NCBI GenBank assembly: GCA_049325315.1
Contig: JBMONB010000083.1
Span: 124,001 to 188,000, forward strand
Origin: JAWLHU01 sp049325315
GTDB taxonomy: Bacteria; Bacillota; Sulfobacillia; Symbiobacteriales; Symbiobacteriaceae
DNA: 64,000 nt
Direction: 5' to 3'
Shown here piece after piece: positions 58,647 to 64,000 of the stretch; positions within the stretch are counted from its first letter, which is position 1, and each line of letters begins with the position of its first letter. The notes under the pieces were generated by a model. The model saw only the letters and a list, made by a program, of their open reading frames with translations, was not told the origin of the DNA and searched no databases. The position numbers and the translations under genes are program-made.

Positions 58647-58660
58647 TACCCATAGGGGTA
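58647..58660 (-). promoter_or_regulatory. CsoR/CstR-like operator
   Basis: TACCCATAGGGGTA closely resembles the TACCC...GGGTA sites bound by CsoR-family repressors. CstR, the persulfide-sensing member, controls sulfide oxidation genes in other Firmicutes. Its position about 110 bases before the sqr start fits. Confidence 0.5.
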
Positions 58661-58723
58661 TCTGTAAGTGATCCGAAAGTCTCTTGCGAATCGGTCTCAG
58701 CAACGGTATGAGGACACAGGAAG

Positions 58724-58750
58724 GCCCGGGGCGTGGGTGCCCCGGGCTTT
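58724..58750 (-). terminator. Terminator after the HD-fragment gene
   Basis: A perfect 9-bp stem (GCCCGGGGC with GCCCCGGGC) lies between the HD-fragment gene end and the sqr promoter region. The plus side has CTTTC; the minus side has CTTCC. Confidence 0.55.
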
Positions 58751-58755
58751 CACCT

Positions 58756-59097
58756 CTATGTGGGCTCCTGGTCGGACCAACGCTTGCCGGAGAGCTGCTC
58801 GTAGGCCTCCCGCAGCCAGGGGTGGACCACCCGCAGGCTGGCCCGCTGCTCCCACATCCACTGCAGGTAGGCCAGAGCCGCCTGGTCCTGGAGAGAGGCA
58901 TCCCGCTTCAGGGTGGTGTGGCAGCCGATGGCGCTGAGCACCGCTTCGTCCGTGACGCCGAAGAGATCCCGGGCGACCCGGGCAGAACTGGCGGCGGTTC
59001 TCGGGCACTTATGGTGGATCAGGAAAGCCGGGACGTCACGCCCCACCTCGCCGGTGAAGCGGAACCCGGCCTCCAGTTGCTTCAGCAGATCGTGCAA
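58756..59097 (-). CDS. Short YqeK-like HD-domain protein lacking the N-terminal half
   Basis: The 113-residue protein begins M-H-D-L-L-K-Q, which looks like the L-H-D core of an HD phosphohydrolase. It continues with I-H-H-K-C-P and V-T-D-E-A-V-L-S-A-I-G-C-H-T-T, matching the second half of YqeK-type (Ap4A hydrolase) HD proteins. The first metal-binding helix (H-x-x-R/x-x-x-A) that normally precedes it is absent. The TTG start has AGAAGGAG just upstream and the previous gene ends 28 bases earlier, so no room exists for the missing part. It is either a shortened, possibly inactive gene or a stable remnant. It follows the transporter and deacetylase genes in one direction. Confidence 0.6.
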   Translation of the reverse strand: MHDLLKQLEAGFRFTGEVGRDVPAFLIHHKCPRTAASSARVARDLFGVTDEAVLSAIGCHTTLKRDASLQDQAALAYLQWMWEQRASLRVVHPWLREAYEQLSGKRWSDQEPT

Positions 59098-59125
59098 AGG
59101 GATTCTCCTTCTATGATGGATGCGG

Positions 59126-60418
59126 TCAGGCCGCCTCTACGGTGCTCCCTTCTCGTACCGGTGACGGGAAGTGGCGGGCGATCAAGAGGGCGATGGTACA
59201 GGCGATCAGCGGGTAGGCGCTCATGAAGAAGCGGAAGGCCTGGTGCGGCATGGGGCCGGGCTGGTCGCCGCTCACGTAGCCGAAGAGGAGGGGCAGCAGG
59301 CCGAAGGCCAGGCCCTGGAGGGCGCCGGAGATGCGGGTGACGAAGCCATTGACGGCGTAGTAGACGCCCTCCCGGCGGCGGCCGGTTCGCTCGGCGTCCT
59401 GGTCGATCACCCAGGCGAGGATCACCTCGCCCAGCACCAGCACCCCGCTCATGCCCAGGCCGAAGACGGCGCCGGCCACGAGACCGGTCCAGAGGTTCGT
59501 CCCCAGCGCCAGGAGCACCGAGGCGATGATCAGCACGGCGAGGCTGGCCATCCAGGCCCGCTTGCCGCCCCAGCGGCGGGAGAGCGCCGACCAGAGCCCC
59601 ACCGTGGGGATGGCGATCAGGAAGACGGCGCCGAAGAGGGCGGTGGTCATGGCGACGCTCAGCCCCAGGGTGTACTTGGCGTAGAAGGTCATGCCGGCCC
59701 CCAGGAGGCCGAAGGTGAACTGGGTCATGGTGGCGGCCAGGGCGTAGATCCAGAAGGCCCGGTCCACCAGGGTCTGCCGGAAGGCCTCCACGAAGCCCAG
59801 CGGCTCCGCCTCGCTGGCCGAGGGGTCCTCGGGGCAGCCCCGCACCGAGATCGGCACCAGGATCGCTGAGAAGAGGGAGAAGAGGAGGACCATGCCGACC
59901 GGGCCCATCATCTCCTTGATCACCGGCACCAGGGCGATGCCGATCACCATGGCGACCAGCTGGAAGCCGTGCTTCAGCGCCGCCGCCCCGGACCGCTCGG
60001 CGTGGCCCTTGAACAGTTCGGGGAAGAGGGAGGAGTAGTTCGTCCACATGATGGTGGCGAAGGTCTCCTGGAGGATCAGCACCCCCAGGAAGTAGGCGAA
60101 GAGGCGCATGCCGCTCTGGAAGGCGCCGGGCACCCAGAAGCCCATGATGAAGGTGAGGAGGAAGAGGGGAAGGCCGATCATCATCCACGGACGGCGACGG
60201 CCCCAGCGGGTGCGGGTCCGGTCCGACAGGTAGCCGAAGATCGGGTCGTTCGCCGCGTTCCAGATCGAGTTGATCGAGCGGGCGAGGCCGGCGGCGCCCA
60301 GGGCGAGGCCCAACTCATCGACATAGAGGAACATGATGTGGTTCTCGAAGGCCATGACCGGAATCGAGATGCCCAGCATGCCGAGCGCGTACATCCAGGC
60401 CGTCTTCCCTCGCCTCAT
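59126..60418 (-). CDS. GPH-type MFS sugar:cation symporter
   Basis: The 430-residue protein has 12 helices. It has the MelB/GPH pattern N-S-I-W-N-A-A-N-D-P-I-F-G-Y-L-S-D-R-T-R-T-R-W-G-R-R-R-P near residues 48-76, which is the sodium- and sugar-binding region of this family. It begins one base after the ChbG-like gene's stop region and the two are probably co-transcribed, so an amino-sugar or oligosaccharide may be its cargo. It is distinct from the transporter at 28171. Confidence 0.86.
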   Translation of the reverse strand: MRRGKTAWMYALGMLGISIPVMAFENHIMFLYVDELGLALGAAGLARSINSIWNAANDPIFGYLSDRTRTRWGRRRPWMMIGLPLFLLTFIMGFWVPGAFQSGMRLFAYFLGVLILQETFATIMWTNYSSLFPELFKGHAERSGAAALKHGFQLVAMVIGIALVPVIKEMMGPVGMVLLFSLFSAILVPISVRGCPEDPSASEAEPLGFVEAFRQTLVDRAFWIYALAATMTQFTFGLLGAGMTFYAKYTLGLSVAMTTALFGAVFLIAIPTVGLWSALSRRWGGKRAWMASLAVLIIASVLLALGTNLWTGLVAGAVFGLGMSGVLVLGEVILAWVIDQDAERTGRRREGVYYAVNGFVTRISGALQGLAFGLLPLLFGYVSGDQPGPMPHQAFRFFMSAYPLIACTIALLIARHFPSPVREGSTVEAA

Positions 60419-60419
60419 G

Positions 60420-61229
60420 CTACATGTACCTCCTCATGGCGTCGCGTACCTCCCGGTAGGTCAGGAGGGTGAACTCACCCAGGACCCGGCGGACCTCGGG
60501 GTCAAGAAGGGCGTCGAGGTCGGTCTGGCGCCCCTCCCAGTCGGGCAGCAGCCGTCCCTCATCGGTGGCGGCGGCGGCGTGGTGGATCAGGTGGTAGACC
60601 CCCGGCCCCAGCTGGCTCAGGGTGTCGATATACCAGGCGCGGCGCTCGGGCGCCTCCACCCAGTAGCCGTCCACCAGCTGCACCTTGGGCAGGGGCGATC
60701 CCTCGCAGAGGGCGATCAGCTCCTCCTGGAAGGTGGCCGGCAGCCGGTCGTAGCTCTTCCGGTCGGGGAAGAGGGCGGGCAGGCGGTACTCCATGGCCAG
60801 GTTGTGATACTCGTGGGCGATGTCGGGCCGGACGACGCCCCCCATGTGGGTGTCGATGTGGGTCACGTCGATTCCCAGGGCGTGGGCGGCCTCGATCTGG
60901 GCCCGCATCTCCGCCAACACCTCGCCCAGGCGCATCTGCATCCAGGCCTCGGCCACGGTGGGCGGGAAGAAGCCGAAGGGGTCCCGCAGCGACTCGCCCC
61001 CTGTGAGCGGCCTCAGCCGCGGGCTCTGCCATTCGCTGGTCAGCGTAATGTGGACCCCCAGGTCGCCCTCCCGGATCCAGGGGGCCCAGGAGCCGGGCAG
61101 CATGACCGAGGCGGTGGGCAGCCCCAGTCGCTGGTAGGCAATCCCCTGGGCGTGTGTGATGCCGAGGTCGTCTTGATGCACGATGATCGCCCGCTTGCCG
61201 TCGAGTCCCATCAGCTTCCAGAGATCCAC
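60420..61229 (-). CDS. ChbG/HpnK-like carbohydrate deacetylase
   Basis: The 269-residue protein has the YdjC/ChbG TIM-barrel pattern: V-H-Q-D-D-L-G-I-T-H (metal Asp and His) near residue 19, G-V-H-I-T-L-T-S-E-W and T-H-I-D-T-H-M-G-G. ChbG removes an acetyl group from chitooligosaccharides and HpnK acts on a hopanoid sugar; substrate unknown here. GTG at 61229 was chosen for GGGGGAGG upstream; an upstream ATG at 61286 lacks one. The stop abuts the MFS transporter gene. Confidence 0.85.
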   Translation of the reverse strand: MDLWKLMGLDGKRAIIVHQDDLGITHAQGIAYQRLGLPTASVMLPGSWAPWIREGDLGVHITLTSEWQSPRLRPLTGGESLRDPFGFFPPTVAEAWMQMRLGEVLAEMRAQIEAAHALGIDVTHIDTHMGGVVRPDIAHEYHNLAMEYRLPALFPDRKSYDRLPATFQEELIALCEGSPLPKVQLVDGYWVEAPERRAWYIDTLSQLGPGVYHLIHHAAAATDEGRLLPDWEGRQTDLDALLDPEVRRVLGEFTLLTYREVRDAMRRYM

Positions 61230-61377
61230 GTGGCGCTGATACCTCCCCCAAGGGTTTTCTGAACCCATCTTTGGAAGTTCATGCAATCCGTCTGAAAAAC
61301 CTTCTGTGTCGGATTAATTGTACGAAGGTTTCGCATGCGGCATGAACGAACATCTTTTCACAAGGAGGGGATGTGGC

Positions 61378-62511
61378 ATGAAGCGCAAGGCGGTGATCTC
61401 AGCCGCGGCCGCCGTTGTCCTGGGTGCTGCCCTTCTGCTTGTCCTCTGGGCGATGCAGCGGCCGGCGATCAGGCCCGATCAGGTGCGGCTGGAGGCGATT
61501 CTGCACCCGCCCGGCCACGGCGAGAACCTGCTGCCGTACGGGCATGAGGCCTGGACCCTGGAGATCATCCTCGACAAGGAGACGGAACAGCCGCTCTGGG
61601 CCGACGAATGGTCCTTTGCGGTCACCCCGGTGATCGGCGGTATCGCCACCCCCTTCTGGGACCACATGCAGGGACTCTCCACCAGCATGGGCAGCCCGCC
61701 GGCCGGCGGCGAGGGATTCGTGGTCCTGCGGGACATGACGGTGTGGGATGGGGTGGTTCGGGCTGTGGAGTCGGAGGGGCTCAACCCCGGGGCACAGCGC
61801 TGGGCTGAGGTCTGGTCCTTCCGCTACCACGGCGAAGCCTTCCCGGCCCGGATTCGCTTCTACCTGGATGGCGGTCTTCCGCCGCAGGTAGACCGGGCAG
61901 CTGTGGCCTACACCCACAAGGAGCGCCGCTGGGGCCGGGACCTGGGCTGGACCCGGCTCTTCCCGGCGACGGTGGCCGAGGGTCCGCCTGCAGCGGAGCG
62001 AGAAGGGGCACGGGTGGCGGAGGCGGTCTTCCTGGAGCCCGGGCAGATCCTCAACCGGGCGGAGGTGGGCGAAGGGCACCTGGGCGACCTGCAGTTCAGC
62101 CGGGGCCAGGTGCTGCTCTGGCGGCCCGAGCCACAGCGGCTGGCGGTGACCGCCGTCTTCCAGACAGCCGGTGGGGAGTGGAACGGCGGGGGCAGCTCCA
62201 CCATCGTGGCCCTGGGGCCCCACCGCCCCATTGCCACAGCGGCGGTGGTCAACCCGGTGACAGACCGGGAGCGAAAGGTGCCGCTCTGGGCACTCTTCGG
62301 CGAGGTGGATGACCCCGAGATCACCGAGGTCTGGGTGGAGATGCCCGGCAAGGTGAGCATCACCGTGATCGCACCCGTGGTGGATGGCGCCTGGCTGGTC
62401 GCCCACCTGGGCGAGATTCCGGCGGATTCCGTATCGGTCCAGTACGCCACCGCGGCCAAGGCGGTGAAGGGCCGCGGCAGAATTCGCCTCGATCCGGTGC
62501 AGCGCCCATAG
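61378..62511 (+). CDS. Membrane-anchored or secreted hypothetical protein
   Basis: The 377-residue protein has a basic start (M-K-R-K) and one hydrophobic helix (about residues 6-27), then a long outer part rich in beta strands (L-E-I-I-L-D-K-E, A-V-A-Y-T-H-K-E, A-V-T-A-V-F-Q-T). No lipobox, catalytic motif or repeat is visible. AAGGAGGGG lies 7 bases before the ATG at 61378. It points away from the deacetylase gene and converges with the third S9 peptidase. Function unknown. Confidence 0.65.
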   Translation: MKRKAVISAAAAVVLGAALLLVLWAMQRPAIRPDQVRLEAILHPPGHGENLLPYGHEAWTLEIILDKETEQPLWADEWSFAVTPVIGGIATPFWDHMQGLSTSMGSPPAGGEGFVVLRDMTVWDGVVRAVESEGLNPGAQRWAEVWSFRYHGEAFPARIRFYLDGGLPPQVDRAAVAYTHKERRWGRDLGWTRLFPATVAEGPPAAEREGARVAEAVFLEPGQILNRAEVGEGHLGDLQFSRGQVLLWRPEPQRLAVTAVFQTAGGEWNGGGSSTIVALGPHRPIATAAVVNPVTDRERKVPLWALFGEVDDPEITEVWVEMPGKVSITVIAPVVDGAWLVAHLGEIPADSVSVQYATAAKAVKGRGRIRLDPVQRP

Positions 62512-62514
62512 AGA

Positions 62515-62541
62515 GAGGGAGGGGGTGTTGGCCCCTCCCTT
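62515..62541. terminator. Terminator between convergent genes
   Basis: A 9-bp stem (AGGGAGGGG with CCCCTCCCT) lies between the two gene ends, with short T stretches only. Confidence 0.5.
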
Positions 62542-62546
62542 CGCAC

Positions 62547-64000
62547 TTACCGGGCGATATAGCGGTCGAACCAGTCGACGATGGTCTTCAGCCGGTGGAC
62601 CCGCAGCCAGGGCTGCCCGGTGCGGCTCATGCCGTGGCTCGAGTCGGGATAGCGCACGAACTCCACGGTGCGCCGCAGGAACTTCAGCGCCGTGTAAAGC
62701 TGCTCCGCCTGCTCCATGGGGCAGCGCAGGTCGTTCTCCTGATGCTCGATCAGGAGCGGGGTGTGGATCCGCTCCACGTTGGTGATCGGCGAGAACCGGT
62801 GGTAGAAGGTCATGTCCTGCCACGGGGCGGACGGGTAGTTCTCCAGGTCGGCGAAGCCGAAGTCGGAGGTGCCCACCATGGAGGCCTCGTTGACGCAGGA
62901 GCGCATGGTGACCGCCGCCTTGAACCGGTCGGTCTGGCCCAGCGCCCAGTTGACCATGAACCCGCCGTAGGAGCCGCCGGCGATGCCGGTCCGGTCGGGG
63001 TCGAGCCAGGGGTAGCGGGTTAGGGCGGCATCGAGGCCGGCCATCACATCGAGGTAGTCGAGGTTGCCCCAGTCTTCCTTGATGCAGGCGCAGAACTTCT
63101 CGCCATAGCCCTGGGAGCCGCGGGGGTTGGTGTAGACCACGGCGTAGCACGCCGCCGCCAGGCACTGGAACTCCATGAAGAAGGTCCAGCCGTACATGCC
63201 CATGGGCCCGCCGTGAACCTCCAAAATGGCCGGGTACCGCTTCCCCTCCTCGAAGCCGGCGGGCTTCATGATCCAGCCGTCGGTCTCCTCCAGGCCGTCG
63301 GTGCCGTGGGTTTCCACGAAGGGGTTGCTGCCCCCGCCGGTCCCGAAGGCGAAGTGCTCCACCGGTGCCAGCTCGACCTCCCGCAGGAGTTCGGCGTTGG
63401 TCTCGGTCAGGCGCAGCAGGTCGGGCCCCTCCACCAGGAAGAGGTCGCTGGGCAGGTCGGGGCGGGTGATCTGCACCGCCAGCTTGCGGCAGAGGGCATC
63501 GTAGGACCAGCCGGTGATCACGTGGTCGCCGGCGGTCAGTTGTGTGAGGCTGTCAGACTCCACGTCGACGGCGTAGAGTTGCTGGCGGCCCCGGTCGGAG
63601 CCCAGGAGCACCACGGCGCTGCCGTCGGGGGTCCAGGTCATCGCGCCGCCGCCCGGCGCCGGCATGTCGTAGATCGTCTCCGGGGCGAAGGCCCGGTCCC
63701 AGTGGGCCGCCAGCTGCCGGAAGGAGGCGCCGTCGCGCCCCACCACGTAGAGCCGGGGGGAGGAATAGCCCTGGAAGGGGCGGTTGTGGCCCACGCAGGC
63801 GATCTGGGAGCCGTCAGGCGACCAGACCGGCTCCCGCAGGCTGTACCCCTCCGGCGTGACCCGTACCGGCTCGGAGCCGGGCTGGGTCAGGTCGACCAGG
63901 TAGATGTCGGAGAGGTAGGCCTTGTAGTCATCATCCTCCCGGCGGTTGGCGGCGACCGCCAGGGTCTGGCCATCGGGCGAGAAGGCGGGGCTGCTGTGGC
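62547..64000 (-). CDS. S9-family prolyl oligopeptidase-like peptidase, copy 3, 5' end outside window
   Basis: The frame is open to the window edge, about 484 residues being visible: the end of the propeller (S-P-A-F-S-P-D-G, V-W-S-P-D-G, W-T-P-D-G-S repeats) and the whole hydrolase domain. The catalytic motifs are G-G-S-Y-G-G, E-N-D-L-R-C-P and D-S-S-H-G; the histidine loop has D-S-S-H rather than the G-E-S-H of copies 1 and 2. It is a third paralogue of the genes at 50969 and 52987, about 7.5 kb away. Confidence 0.9.
   Translation of the reverse strand, partial: HSSPAFSPDGQTLAVAANRREDDDYKAYLSDIYLVDLTQPGSEPVRVTPEGYSLREPVWSPDGSQIACVGHNRPFQGYSSPRLYVVGRDGASFRQLAAHWDRAFAPETIYDMPAPGGGAMTWTPDGSAVVLLGSDRGRQQLYAVDVESDSLTQLTAGDHVITGWSYDALCRKLAVQITRPDLPSDLFLVEGPDLLRLTETNAELLREVELAPVEHFAFGTGGGSNPFVETHGTDGLEETDGWIMKPAGFEEGKRYPAILEVHGGPMGMYGWTFFMEFQCLAAACYAVVYTNPRGSQGYGEKFCACIKEDWGNLDYLDVMAGLDAALTRYPWLDPDRTGIAGGSYGGFMVNWALGQTDRFKAAVTMRSCVNEASMVGTSDFGFADLENYPSAPWQDMTFYHRFSPITNVERIHTPLLIEHQENDLRCPMEQAEQLYTALKFLRRTVEFVRYPDSSHGMSRTGQPWLRVHRLKTIVDWFDRYIAR

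Overview
The window is strongly GC-rich DNA with dense, operon-like gene packing, many GTG and TTG starts behind strong GGAGG-type ribosome binding sites, and classic intrinsic terminators. Gram-positive-style lipoproteins, a 3D-domain secreted protein, a YtxJ-type bacilliredoxin, a THI-box thiamine salvage operon and a paralogous set of S9 peptidases suggest a high-GC, probably thermophilic member of the Firmicutes, most like Symbiobacterium. That placement is inferred from gene content and style; no marker gene such as rRNA is present.

Layout. 1-2.3 kb: tail of a DUF6544/DUF6920-like gene, a GrpB-family gene, 72-bp direct repeats and an unknown gene. 2.35-6.3 kb: an acetate-type uptake and activation operon (small symporter subunit, SSS symporter with an EF-hand loop, acetyl-CoA synthetase). 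6.5-11.6 kb: a lipoprotein and a 1570-residue secreted propeller protein. 11.6-14.5 kb: on the minus strand, a fusion of a MutS2-like ATPase to an RsgA-like GTPase, preceded by a long leader with a promoter, a 12-codon reading frame and two tandem terminators. 14.6-17.9 kb: LysM protein, a 25-residue membrane peptide, ECF sigma factor and its probable anti-sigma. 18-23 kb: ABC-F ATPase, AGPS-like flavoenzyme, split chromate transporter. 23-29.4 kb: 3D-domain protein, CapA-like lipoprotein, a protein of six 22-residue repeats, and a GH36 alpha-galactosidase with its transporter. 29.6-30.7 kb: an 11-bp minisatellite, a small membrane protein, and a bacilliredoxin gene whose catalytic cysteine codon is an in-frame TGA (a probable selenoprotein). 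30.9-39.3 kb: methyltransferase, then a TPP-riboswitch-controlled thiamine precursor salvage operon (thiZXY, ylmB, tenA, thiD, a thiM-thiE fusion, thiW). 39.3-50.9 kb: two tandem-GNAT paralogues, Lhr-type helicase, Lrp regulator with LysE exporter, a 28-residue peptide behind a near-consensus promoter, NERD, TPR and HTH proteins. 51-64 kb: two adjacent S9 peptidases and a third at the right edge, tryptophan 2,3-dioxygenase, a sulfide:quinone oxidoreductase operon with a CsoR/CstR-like operator, and a small carbohydrate cluster (HD fragment, MFS/GPH transporter, ChbG-like deacetylase).

Three items stand out. The first is the likely selenocysteine bacilliredoxin at 30370-30717. The second is the MutS2-RsgA fusion, which joins a family known for splitting collided ribosomes to a 30S-binding GTPase in one chain. 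The third is its leader, which looks like a translation-sensing attenuator: the short reading frame carries an Arg-Glu-Arg motif. The thiamine operon is a complete route from degraded thiamine (formylaminopyrimidine uptake, deformylation, hydrolysis, phosphorylation, thiazole uptake and phosphorylation, coupling), all placed behind one THI element.
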